DNA of 64,000 nucleotides. It comes from Gemmatimonadota bacterium (lineage in GTDB: Bacteria; Gemmatimonadota; Gemmatimonadetes; Gemmatimonadales; Gemmatimonadaceae). The DNA is taken from contig PLCA01000016.1 in assembly GCA_003134685.1 (NCBI GenBank), positions 50,022 to 114,021 on the forward strand, given 5' to 3'. Under the pieces are notes generated by a model. The model ran no database searches. It saw only the letters and a program-made list of their open reading frames with translations, and was not told where the DNA came from. Shown here in pieces: positions 26,890-33,511 of this stretch. Positions within the stretch are counted from its first letter, which is position 1. The number at the start of each line of letters is the position of its first letter. The position numbers and the translations under genes were made by a program.

Positions 26890-27036
26890 CTATGATGCAG
26901 GGTCGCGAATCACCCGGGTAAAGGACTGGTCGCGCGAAACGTGAGTCCCGTCGGAAAACGTCTCCGTCTCAGTGCCCGCCAGAAAGCTCGATGAGACCAG
27001 ACTTCCGTCGAATGTCTCGAAGGTTTCGAGCTGCAT
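26890..27036 (-). CDS. 48-residue ORF coupled to the upstream lipoprotein
   Basis: An open frame of 48 codons begins in a TGATG overlap with the preceding gene and stops just before a terminator. That placement is what a second cistron would show. The peptide opens [18 protein letters not shown] and is rich in Thr, Ser and Glu, with an amphipathic end [10 protein letters not shown]. It has no signal, no membrane segment and no Cys. No family is recognised. No separate ribosome site is visible, so translation would rely on coupling. Confidence 0.42.
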   Translation of the reverse strand: MQLETFETFDGSLVSSSFLAGTETETFSDGTHVSRDQSFTRVIRDPAS

Positions 27037-27743
27037 CAGGGAAAGTGGTAACTGAGGAGTATCCCGGCCACGGTCGTCGCGGCCAGCGAGGCACTGCGCG
27101 TGCCGGATGTCTGTGGGCCGCTATCCTGCACCGCCGAAGCGATGGTGAATTCCGCGGTCAGCGTGCTCTGCGCGCAGCTTACGATCTGGGTTGACGCGAA
27201 CCCCGTGCAGGAATTTCCCAGCAAGCCGGTCGAGAGCGTCGCGGTTCCCACCTGAGCGCGCCACGCGGTGACTGTGTTGCCGGCGACGTGAAAGAGGTGT
27301 CCGTTCACGGCCGACCCGCCGAAGGCACCGCTCGCTGAAGTTGGTGGCGTGCCAGTGCCAGCCGTAAAGCCATCGACGATAATGAAGTCGGTAGGATTCG
27401 ACGGATCGTTGAAGGCGATCAGGTCGAAGGTGCTGAAGCTGCTTATCGAGACCTGGACGCCCCGCTGCAATCCAACGGCGTAGAAGGGGCCAGCGGCGAG
27501 GTCAGTCGTAATGGGGATGACATCCGCCTCCGCCCCTGATTTCAGAACCAGGTTCGCCGAATCGGCGAGCCAGGCGAGCTCCGGGTGCACCGGCGCGAAC
27601 TCAGTGATGCGGGCCATCAGGACCGTCGCCTCTGCCGCGGTCAGGGTAACTGTAGGACCATGCGGCCCGGTATTATCACTGCCACATCCGATAGCGAAGA
27701 GCGAGCCGACGACAAGTCCAACCGACGCACGTTCAAACCGCAT
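27036..27743 (-). CDS. Hypothetical lipoprotein
   Basis: A 235-aa protein starting at ATG 27743, preceded by GGAGG seven bases upstream. The signal VGLVVGSLFAIGC has a lipobox. The mature part begins SDNTGPHGPTVTLTAAEATV, a Gly/Pro spacer and then a helix (ATVLMARITEFAPVHPELAW). A glycine- and threonine-rich beta region (about 100-235) ends GILLSYHFP. Two cysteines at about 185-200 (NSCTG, VSCAQ) could pair. Family unknown; the style resembles surface lipoproteins of Gemmatimonadota. Confidence 0.72.
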   Translation of the reverse strand: MRFERASVGLVVGSLFAIGCGSDNTGPHGPTVTLTAAEATVLMARITEFAPVHPELAWLADSANLVLKSGAEADVIPITTDLAAGPFYAVGLQRGVQVSISSFSTFDLIAFNDPSNPTDFIIVDGFTAGTGTPPTSASGAFGGSAVNGHLFHVAGNTVTAWRAQVGTATLSTGLLGNSCTGFASTQIVSCAQSTLTAEFTIASAVQDSGPQTSGTRSASLAATTVAGILLSYHFP

Positions 27744-27870
27744 AAACCCTCCGGGGGTGATGACACTGGATGATACCGCGCTGGGTGGTAGGCGATACGA
27801 TATGTCAGCGAGCGACCGCCGACGGGCGGCGAGACGCAAGAATCACTACCCGGAAAAACGCGGGAAGAAC

Positions 27871-27911
27871 CGGCCCCGACGCACAATTCCCCTCTGAGGT
27901 CCGGCAGATTG
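27871..27911. repeat. Attachment-flank repeat, copy A
   Basis: This stretch aligns with 29522-29561: both have CCGACGC, then ATTCCCCT, then CCGGCAGA in the same order and spacing. Each copy precedes a CCTGCTCTTGGAGCAGGAGG core. It is non-coding and part of the 27744-28028 gap, which otherwise holds only the leader of the minus-strand lipoprotein. Confidence 0.6.
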
Positions 27912-28028
27912 ACTTGGTTGGTTGAGTATTTGCCCTACCTCGGAACAGGAGCATCAAAATCCCATCCGGTGCAGGCCGGAGCTTGGGCTCTGATTGAAGT
28001 GCTCGTTCGCAGGTTCTTCCGACCGGCT

Positions 28029-28075
28029 CCTGCTCTTGGAGCAGGAGGTCCCCGGTTAAAATCCGGGCGCCCCGA
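28029..28075 (+). other. tRNA 3'-half resembling an integration (att) site
   Basis: The sequence has the layout of a tRNA from the anticodon arm to the discriminator base. The stem CCTGC/GCAGG encloses a seven-base loop with TTG at the anticodon place. A T-arm CCCGG/CCGGG with loop TTAAAAT follows, then an acceptor strand CGCCCCG and A. The matching 5' half (CGGGGCG, D-arm) is absent upstream, so this is not a working gene. Integrases that use tRNA genes leave exactly such 3' fragments. A hairpin terminator follows, as behind a real tRNA. Confidence 0.62.
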
Positions 28076-28086
28076 CTGAACAACTG

Positions 28087-28126
28087 ACGGTCTGACACGC
28101 GCTTGTGTCGTCAGGCCGTTTTGCTT
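28087..28126 (+). terminator. Terminator behind the tRNA fragment
   Basis: ACGGTCTGACAC pairs with GTGTCGTCAGGCCGT (one bulge, one wobble) and is followed by TTTTGCTTT. It lies 11 bases after the tRNA-like 3' end and was probably carried along with the tRNA 3' region. Confidence 0.65.
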
Positions 28127-28137
28127 TGCGGATAGCG

Positions 28138-28159
28138 TTACCCGTTTCGTTACCCGTTT
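28138..28159. repeat. Tandem TTACCCGTTT motif, copy A (possible integrase arm sites)
   Basis: TTACCCGTTTC at 28138 and TTACCCGTTT at 28150 lie 12 bases apart. The same pair with the same spacing is at 29464-29485. Both lie about 90-110 bases from the CCTGCTCTTGG core on the inner side, where integrase arm-type sites would be expected. Confidence 0.5.
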
Positions 28160-28168
28160 GTACTGATT

Positions 28169-28324
28169 TCACGTTGCTACTACGCGCTCCATCACCTTCC
28201 GCGGCTCGCTCATTACTGCGAGCATCGTTTCTGTCTCCGGTTGTTGGTAGCAGGTGAGCAACGTCTGCGTGTCCTTCCAGCCACCAGCAGCGGCGACATC
28301 AACAAGCGAGCGATGTTTGCGCTC
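28169..28324 (-). pseudogene. C-terminal remnant of a tyrosine recombinase/integrase
   Basis: The minus-strand frame ending TGA at 28169 reads ERKHRSLVDVAAAGGWKDT, then TLLTCYQQPETETML, then EPRKVMERVV. This is the closing part of phage-type tyrosine integrases: GGW occupies the H/W box and the Tyr of TCYQQPE is the nucleophile position. About 51 codons are recognisable. Upstream, the frame continues but no longer resembles an integrase, and the catalytic Arg and the N-terminal domains are missing. It points toward the tRNA fragment 95 bases away, the usual int-att arrangement. Confidence 0.72.
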
Positions 28325-28501
28325 GCTCCCCCGAATGTTCGGCTCAGACCGACAGGCGGATGCTGACCCCCGGGCTCGTCGTCGCCGAGGATCGCGCTCG
28401 CGACCTGGTCGATGGGCCGGCCGGCCTATTCGCGCTCATGGTTGTCGCGCTTCCTGCCATATATTGCTATCGACAGTTCGACGACCGGCGACGGTGAACG
28501 C

Positions 28502-29125
28502 ATGGCGATGAGTCGTGAAGAGAAAAAGGCGGCGATCATTCTTGCCGCGATCGCTGCAACCGAGGGGCTGTGGGTTGTCGTGAACGCCCGCGATTCGCGC
28601 CGTTTCATCGCGTACATGGGATTCTCGGGACCGAGTGCGCCGCTCGCCGGTTGGATTGTCGCGGCGTTGGTGTTCGCCGGGTTCACGGGGCTCGCGATGC
28701 GACTCCCGTCGGTGCGCGCGAACCTCGTGCGGCCGTCGGTCCTCAAGCTGCTTGGGCTTGGTGTGGCGATTACGGCCTGCTTTCTCGAAGAAGTGGTGTT
28801 TCGGAAATTGCTAATGGACGGTGTGCAGCGAGCCGGACATCCCGTTGTGATTCAAGTCTTGGCGTCGGGCTTGTTGTTTGGCGCAGCCCACGGTGTGTGG
28901 GGGGCATTTCGTGGGAGTGTGGCTGCTGCGGTCGGTGCGACGGTCGCTACTGGATTGCTTGGGGTGGGGCTCGCGGTGACGTACGTCGCCAGTGCGCGGA
29001 TCCTCGCGCCGTGTGTGGTTTCGCATTTTTTAATCAATGCGTTCGCGGAGCCGGGGCTGGTACTGGCTGCGGTGCGGGGCGAGATGGGGGGTATCGCGAG
29101 GCGATCAAGGCTACGTGCAGGGTGA
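28502..29125 (+). CDS. CPBP-family intramembrane metalloprotease
   Basis: A 207-aa membrane protein with about six hydrophobic segments. FLEEVVFRKLL (about residue 104) has the EExxxR motif, LLFGAAHGVWG (about 145) the FxxxH motif, and VVSHFLINAF the final HxxxN motif. All catalytic elements of the CAAX-protease/bacteriocin-processing family are present. Members process or confer immunity to peptides, or remain uncharacterised. The open frame extends to 28412, but ATG 28502 gives a membrane-protein-like N-terminus. It is the only intact gene between the two att-like cores. Confidence 0.85.
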   Translation: MAMSREEKKAAIILAAIAATEGLWVVVNARDSRRFIAYMGFSGPSAPLAGWIVAALVFAGFTGLAMRLPSVRANLVRPSVLKLLGLGVAITACFLEEVVFRKLLMDGVQRAGHPVVIQVLASGLLFGAAHGVWGAFRGSVAAAVGATVATGLLGVGLAVTYVASARILAPCVVSHFLINAFAEPGLVLAAVRGEMGGIARRSRLRAG

Positions 29126-29463
29126 TCAGACCCGGCGAGCTCCTTCCCTGATCAGTACAGAGTCGCCTTCGATCCGGCTGATCGAGTTCGGCCCTAGTGG
29201 TAGTTCGAATTCTACGGGGCAGCGCCATTCCTGTGTTTGACGATCGATGAGGAAGAGCTCGGCGGCGCAAGATTGGGCGGTAAGCTCAATCCGACAGCGA
29301 CGTCTTCACCATTTCCCTTGCCGCTTCGCCGCAATAAACAACGTCGGCTCCGCCGTATCTGCGAGATTCTCGGTCTGTCGGCGGCGGCGCCCATTGGTGT
29401 CGGTTTAGGTGTCGGTTTGAAGCGGACATTGGCCGACATCGCGCAGTTACGCGTTGTGGCTTG
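29126..29463. other. Gap with decayed minus-strand coding traces
   Basis: No intact gene is visible. On the minus strand one frame ending near 29129 reads AAELFLIDRQTQEWRCPVEF and, after LPLGPNSIS, RIEGDSVLIREGARRV. A second frame just upstream reads YGGADVVYCGEAAREMVK before its stop near 29286. The two read like pieces of real protein in different frames, suggesting a frameshifted remnant. The tail vaguely resembles AbrB/VapB-type antitoxins, but this is not firm. A 103-codon plus-strand frame (29237-29548) looks like a shadow. Confidence 0.3.
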
Positions 29464-29485
29464 TTACCCGTTTCTTTACCCGTTT
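29464..29485. repeat. Tandem TTACCCGTTT motif, copy B
   Basis: TTACCCGTTTC at 29464 and TTACCCGTTT at 29476, 12 bases apart, repeating 28138-28159. It precedes the second att-like core by about 100 bases. Confidence 0.5.
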
Positions 29486-29521
29486 CTCCCTGCAAAGTAC
29501 GGCAGGAATGTCGGAGAATTC

Positions 29522-29561
29522 CGGCACCGACGCCAGATTCCCCTATGAACACCGGCAGAAT
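29522..29561. repeat. Attachment-flank repeat, copy B
   Basis: Homologous to 27871-27911, with shared blocks CCGACGC, ATTCCCCT and CCGGCAGA. It lies directly left of the second core, as copy A lies left of the first. The A copy is separated from its core by about 80 more bases. Confidence 0.6.
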
Positions 29562-29584
29562 GTCGTAGTTCGTTTATGTATGTT

Positions 29585-29604
29585 CCTGCTCTTGGAGCAG
29601 GAGG
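29585..29604. repeat. Second att-like core
   Basis: CCTGCTCTTGGAGCAGGAGG is identical over 20 bases to 28029-28048. The following bases keep CCGGTT and GGGCGCC but lose the clean T-arm, so it is a degraded tRNA 3' copy. The two cores form direct repeats 1.56 kb apart. Confidence 0.6.
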
Positions 29605-29657
29605 CCGGTTCGTCTGATCAGGGCGCCGCGTTAGCCCAGTTTAGGATGGGTTTAACT

Positions 29658-29698
29658 CCCCTCGGATGACACGAAAGTGCCCCTCCGATGATACGAAA
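29658..29698. repeat. Short tandem repeats resembling IS21-type end repeats
   Basis: CCCCTCGGATGACACGAAA (29658-29676) and CCCCTCCGATGATACGAAA (29680-29698) repeat with a 22-base period. CTCCCCTCG at 29656 is matched by CGAGGGGAG at 29711. Multiple 18-20 bp end repeats of this kind occur at IS21-family termini. No transposase gene is present. Confidence 0.4.
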
Positions 29699-29764
29699 CA
29701 GGCATTTCCGCGAGGGGAGAAAGGTGCATTTTGGAGTCACCTAATTCCCCCTGAAAAGGCCTTA

Positions 29765-30991
29765 ATGATCCGGCATCAGGTTTACTTCGATACGCTCGGT
29801 TCCATGAAGGAGGATAGCGCCTCCTGGCGTTCCGTATTCGCCGGACTCTCAGTCCTGCGGCTCGTGGACACCTATGCTGACACCGCATCGCCGACAAACC
29901 CGGCGGGCTGGGCTCAGCTCCATAGTGTACGCACAGCCATCGAAGAAATGGCCGAGGGTGACGCGATGGGCGGAGTGCTGACCGCGGTGCTCAAAGAGCT
30001 CACCAACCGTAACGCAATCGACGACACAGTCCGCATCTCGCTCCTCTCTTACGGGCGTGCGCTCGATTACGAAGCAAACTGGGGACTCGCAACCGACGTT
30101 TTCTCAACCGTCGCTAAGCTCACAAGACCGGAAAAGAATGCGCGTCTCGCCGTCGAGGCGAATGTTCTTGTCGGTGGCGCGGCACGCCGCAATGGCGAAT
30201 GGGACATTTCAGCAAGAGCATACTCGCAAGCCGCGTACATTGCAGACACGCTCAGCGATCGACCAGGTATGCTGACCGTACAGGTCGGTATCGCCAACAC
30301 ATACCTTGCCAAGGGAAATTTTCCTCAAGCTCAGTCGATTCTGGACGACGTAGTTGTTCAAGCGCGTGACCAGGACCTGCCAGAGATTCAGGGAATGGCC
30401 TTGCACAGCCGGTCGTCGCTTGCCCAGCAAAAAGGTGAGAAAGCCGAAGCGGTTCAGCTCGCGTATCGGGCGCTTGGTCTTACGACAAGATCAAGCGAAC
30501 GCGATAGAATTATCGAAGATCTGGCGGCGGGGTTTTCTGAGTTAGGCCTGAGCGAAGCCGCGCGAGATGCACACCTTCTTCTGACTGCCACCGCCCAAAC
30601 GAAGTGGGTACGGTGGCAGGCAACCATCAACCTCTTGGAGTTGGCGAGCCTCGATGGGATGGAAGACACGTTTGACACGTACGCGGCGGACTTGAGAAAG
30701 GCACCGCTCGGACCGTGGCTGAAATCCTATTTCCTGGTCTTTCTTGGCGAAGGATTGGAGCGTTTCGGGCGCTACGACGCAGCCCGCGAGACGCTCACGG
30801 AAGCTGTTGATTATGCGACGGCCAACCTGATTCATCCTGCCACGTTCAGGGCCGAAGCGGCGCTCGTCTTGCTCCGATCGAGAAGCCGGACGTCTACGGA
30901 AGCATCTGTCTTCGGGGAAGTCCCCCAGGAAGTCCTTGCGGCAGCTCATGCTATTTCTGAGCTCCGCAAGGCTACGATGGCTTCCTCGTAA
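29765..30991 (+). CDS. TPR-like helical repeat protein
   Basis: A 408-aa soluble protein; ATG 29765 is preferred, with 29804 as alternative, and neither has a strong ribosome site. Successive helix pairs typical of tetratricopeptide repeats run from about residue 95 to 390, for example ARAYSQAAYIADTLSDRPGM, NTYLAKGNFPQAQSILDDVV and GRYDAARETLTEAVDYA. No enzymatic motif, signal or membrane segment is seen. TPR scaffolds bind peptides or partners. It converges on the 43-aa lipoprotein gene, which is read toward it; the two stops are 24 bases apart. Confidence 0.8.
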   Translation: MIRHQVYFDTLGSMKEDSASWRSVFAGLSVLRLVDTYADTASPTNPAGWAQLHSVRTAIEEMAEGDAMGGVLTAVLKELTNRNAIDDTVRISLLSYGRALDYEANWGLATDVFSTVAKLTRPEKNARLAVEANVLVGGAARRNGEWDISARAYSQAAYIADTLSDRPGMLTVQVGIANTYLAKGNFPQAQSILDDVVVQARDQDLPEIQGMALHSRSSLAQQKGEKAEAVQLAYRALGLTTRSSERDRIIEDLAAGFSELGLSEAARDAHLLLTATAQTKWVRWQATINLLELASLDGMEDTFDTYAADLRKAPLGPWLKSYFLVFLGEGLERFGRYDAARETLTEAVDYATANLIHPATFRAEAALVLLRSRSRTSTEASVFGEVPQEVLAAAHAISELRKATMASS

Positions 30992-31014
30992 GAGTAGAGC
31001 CAGCCTACCCGCGA

Positions 31015-31146
31015 CTAATGAGTGAGGCAGGTGGAAGATCCGCTAGTGATCGGGCAGTCGCTCTTCGGAGCGGTCATGTCTGAGCAGGCGGTGATGACGA
31101 CAGAGGCGATGATGGCGGCGGCGACAAGAAGTTTGCGGCGGATCAT
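31015..31146 (-). CDS. 43-residue cysteine-containing lipoprotein
   Basis: The frame starts at ATG 31146, with CGGAGA seven bases upstream. MIRRKLLVAAAIIASVVITA is a canonical basic-plus-hydrophobic signal and is followed by Cys, giving the lipobox ITAC. The mature peptide is only 23 residues: C then SDMTAPKSDCPITSGSSTC and LTH. It holds two further Cys ten apart that could form a disulfide ring. Too short to be a usual lipoprotein, it could be a signalling peptide, toxin-like peptide or surface antigen. It is transcribed divergently from the AraC-like regulator. Confidence 0.75.
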   Translation of the reverse strand: MIRRKLLVAAAIIASVVITACSDMTAPKSDCPITSGSSTCLTH

Positions 31147-31231
31147 TGTAGTATCTCCGGAAATGAGGAAAGGGGTGCTGCAAGACTGACCAGGCTCAAC
31201 GTATTAGTCTCGGCAGATGCCGAAATGGCAT

Positions 31232-31282
31232 TTTCCTATCAGAAAATGTCTGTTTCCTATCAAGAACAGCACTTTCCTATCA
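31232..31282. promoter_or_regulatory. Three phased direct repeats, likely operator
   Basis: TTTCCTATCA occurs three times without mismatch, at 31232, 31253 and 31273, with 21- and 20-base periods, that is two DNA turns. All lie on one helix face, in the 197-base space between the divergent lipoprotein and regulator genes. The AT-rich block stands out from its surroundings. Direct repeats of this type suit AraC-type or response-regulator binding; the adjacent regulator is the obvious candidate (inference). Confidence 0.75.
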
Positions 31283-31343
31283 TTTCCCCTCGCGCTGATG
31301 AGCTTCAAGCGCCAGTTTCGTAGATTATGAGCTGGACCGGCTG

Positions 31344-32183
31344 TTGAGCGTTGCGGCATTTCTACCTCCCCGCCTGCTCACACACGTCAAGCACGTTTTC
31401 GCTGACGAGCCCGAGCTACTGGTTGCCTCTTCGTGGGAAGAGCTCGAATCCTTCATCCGCCGGAAACCGGTAAGCGTGGTAATTCTCGACCCATCCGCAG
31501 ACGGCAACATGAATGTCGAGGCGGTCGGCGGGCTGCTAAAACGATTTCCGTCGCTTCCGCTGATCGCGTACGTCACCCTTCACGCCCCCGCGTTCGGCGC
31601 CGTGGCGCAATTGGGGCGGCTCGGGCTCGAGGATGTCGTGCTTCATCGGTTCGACGATGCACCGGACCGATTCCTCGAACGAGTCGAGCGCGTGGAAGGC
31701 AACTCGCTCACCTATATGGTCATCGAGAAACTGGGCGATGCCCTCAAGCAGTTGCCGAGGCAGCTGGCGGTCACGATCGAAAACCTCTTCGAGCAGCCGC
31801 ACCGCTACACGAGCTCACTCGATCTGGCGACGGAGGCGGGGATTGCGATCGTGAGCGTGTATCGAAACCTCAATGCCGGGCGGCTCGGCTCGCCAAAGCG
31901 GCTGCTCGTAGCCGCGAAAGTTCTACGGGGATTCGGCTATTTGCGGGACCCGGGGTACTCTGTGCTCGATGTTTCTATCAAGCTCGGATACAAAACCGCG
32001 CGAATTTTCTCGCACCACTGGGTCAGCGTCTTCGGGCTCACGCCAGCGAGAATTCGAACCCGGCTTACCGACGAAGTAGCGGTGGAGAGTGTCCTTCGCT
32101 GGATCGAGTGCGGCGAGGATGAAGCGGACCTCTCCGAGGTGGACGCCTCAGCGGCCGGCGGGTCTCACAGATTCTTTTTCTGA
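31344..32183 (+). CDS. AraC-like regulator with degenerate receiver domain
   Basis: A 279-aa protein, TTG start at 31344 being the first usable codon. The N-terminal 120 residues resemble a receiver fold: VSVVILDPSADG at the phosphate site, LIAYVTLHAP at the Thr/Ser strand. The conserved Lys is not evident, so phosphorylation is doubtful. The C-terminal 100 residues form an AraC-type double helix-turn-helix, DLATEAGIAIVSVYRNLNAG and VLDVSIKLGYKTARIF then HHWVSVFGLTPARIR. It probably controls the divergent small lipoprotein and itself through the triple repeat upstream. Confidence 0.8.
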   Translation: MSVAAFLPPRLLTHVKHVFADEPELLVASSWEELESFIRRKPVSVVILDPSADGNMNVEAVGGLLKRFPSLPLIAYVTLHAPAFGAVAQLGRLGLEDVVLHRFDDAPDRFLERVERVEGNSLTYMVIEKLGDALKQLPRQLAVTIENLFEQPHRYTSSLDLATEAGIAIVSVYRNLNAGRLGSPKRLLVAAKVLRGFGYLRDPGYSVLDVSIKLGYKTARIFSHHWVSVFGLTPARIRTRLTDEVAVESVLRWIECGEDEADLSEVDASAAGGSHRFFF

Positions 32184-32193
32184 CCTGTCTCCG

Positions 32194-32225
32194 TGTAAGA
32201 AACCCGCTCGAGATCCGACTATTAG
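32194..32225 (+). promoter_or_regulatory. ECF-type promoter upstream of the sigma gene
   Basis: TGTAAGAAA (32194-32202), a 12-base spacer, and CCGACTATTAG (32215-32225). Identical blocks with the same spacing recur at 33410-33441. The shape, a GTAA-type -35 and CGACTA-type -10, matches promoters read by autoregulated ECF sigma factors. The sigma gene starts 50 bases downstream. Confidence 0.78.
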
Positions 32226-32275
32226 TTGGGCTACGAACGGCGTAGATCGAAGAGCCATTCACCAGAGGAGCGTTT

Positions 32276-32800
32276 TTGCGTGTGATGCCTCAGGGTAAGC
32301 AGGGAGCGTCGGACGCAATGCTCGAGCGCGTCATTCGAGAGCACGGCGACCTGCTCGATCGTGTCGCGTGGGGCTATTCGGACAATGCCCACGATCTGGA
32401 GGATCTGATGCAGGAGATACTGATGGCGCTCTGGCGCGCCCTGCCCGGTTTTCGCGGGGATTCGTCCGAGCGCACGTTCGTTCTCCGTATCGCCCACAAT
32501 CGCGGCATCAGCTTCTCGATGGCTCGCCGCCGGTACTCACCGCTTCCCGACGCGGAACAACTCTCCGATCCCGCACCATTGGCCGAGGAGCGAGTGATCA
32601 GCGAGCAACGTCACGACCGGCTGTTCGCGGCGATCCGCCAGCTCTCGGAGCTCCAGCGACAGGCGGTCATGCTGCATCTCGAGGGGCTGTCGCAGCGGGA
32701 GATCGCACAGCTTCAGGGTACGAGCGAGACCAACGTTGGCGTTCGGCTTACCCGCGCGCGGAAGGCGCTTCGTGTTCTACTCGGCGAGGAGGATGCATGA
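32276..32800 (+). CDS. ECF-subfamily RNA polymerase sigma factor
   Basis: A 174-aa sigma-70 family protein with regions 2 and 4 only. HDLEDLMQEILMALWRALPGF is region 2.1-2.2, RTFVLRIAHNRGISF region 2.3-2.4, and LSELQRQAVMLHLEGLSQRE with IAQLQGTSETNVGVRLTRAR region 4. The start is TTG 32276, six bases after AGAGGAG; GTG 32282 and ATG 32285 are alternatives. Its stop overlaps the next ATG, as in sigma/anti-sigma pairs. It likely reads both ECF promoters here. Confidence 0.93.
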   Translation: MRVMPQGKQGASDAMLERVIREHGDLLDRVAWGYSDNAHDLEDLMQEILMALWRALPGFRGDSSERTFVLRIAHNRGISFSMARRRYSPLPDAEQLSDPAPLAEERVISEQRHDRLFAAIRQLSELQRQAVMLHLEGLSQREIAQLQGTSETNVGVRLTRARKALRVLLGEEDA

Positions 32801-33414
32801 CTGAGCGCGCAGCCGATTGGGAGCGGTGGAAGGAAGAGTGGAAGCGCGGCGGGAGCTCACAGGCGACCGTCACAACTGGTCTTCGACAGACTGCAAAGGC
32901 GCGTCGCGGCCTGTTCATCTCGTGGCTGATCGAGAGCGCGATCGGCTCGGCGTCTCTCCTCCTGGTGATCCTCGCACTCCAACATGCAGCCAACGCTCTC
33001 GAGGCCGGCCTGGGTCTGGCCGTCGGCCTGGGGATCGGCATAGTCTGGGTGCAGCGCATACTCTTGCGCCGGCGTGAGCACGCTTCGGAGACGGCGGCCA
33101 GCGACGACTACCTCGTCGCGATTCGCAAATTGCGGCGGCGGCAGATGCGACTCGCACAGTTCGTGTGGATCGTGGTCACCCTCGATTTCGTCTTTCTGAT
33201 TCCGTGGTGGGTGATCGGCAGTCGGGTTCACTCGAGACGTCTGACGGACCTCGGCTCCGTGCTGACCATGTGGGTGCCGATCGTTGGGTTCATCGCACTC
33301 TTTGTCTGGTCATTTCGTCTACGCCGCAACGCTGAGCTGGAGATGGAGGAGATCGACCGGCTGCGGGCCGATGATCGCGATGGGTCGGATGCAGAAATAG
33401 AAGAAAGCGTGTAA
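32797..33414 (+). CDS. Four-helix membrane protein, probable anti-sigma partner
   Basis: A 205-aa protein, ATG 32797 within the sigma stop (ATGA). The N-terminal 45 residues are soluble and charged (RAADWERWKEEWKRGGSS). Four membrane helices then come in two pairs, about 48-90 and 128-180, each separated by basic loops such as RILLRRREHA. The acidic tail ends DAEIEESV. No ZAS zinc motif or known anti-sigma domain is visible; the role is inferred from position and coupling. The stop codon TAA lies inside the second ECF promoter. Confidence 0.75.
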   Translation: MTERAADWERWKEEWKRGGSSQATVTTGLRQTAKARRGLFISWLIESAIGSASLLLVILALQHAANALEAGLGLAVGLGIGIVWVQRILLRRREHASETAASDDYLVAIRKLRRRQMRLAQFVWIVVTLDFVFLIPWWVIGSRVHSRRLTDLGSVLTMWVPIVGFIALFVWSFRLRRNAELEMEEIDRLRADDRDGSDAEIEESV

Positions 33415-33441
33415 GAAAGCGGCCGCCGCTCCGACTATTAG
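33410..33441 (+). promoter_or_regulatory. Second ECF-type promoter
   Basis: TGTAAGAAA (33410-33418), 12-base spacer, CCGACTATTAG (33431-33441). It matches 32194-32225 in both blocks and spacing while the spacer sequence differs. It overlaps the end of the membrane-partner gene and lies 70 bases before the secreted protein at 33512. Confidence 0.78.
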
Positions 33442-33511
33442 GAACACAGGCAATCTTGACGTGGAGCGGAGATGAGCAGCATCGCGCCGCGTTCTCACCA
33501 ATGGGGAGCAA

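Noticed and set aside
29237..29548. A 103-codon plus-strand frame in the island gap
   Set aside because: No ribosome site, composition like a shadow frame, and it runs through the att-flank repeat, so it is unlikely to be a gene.
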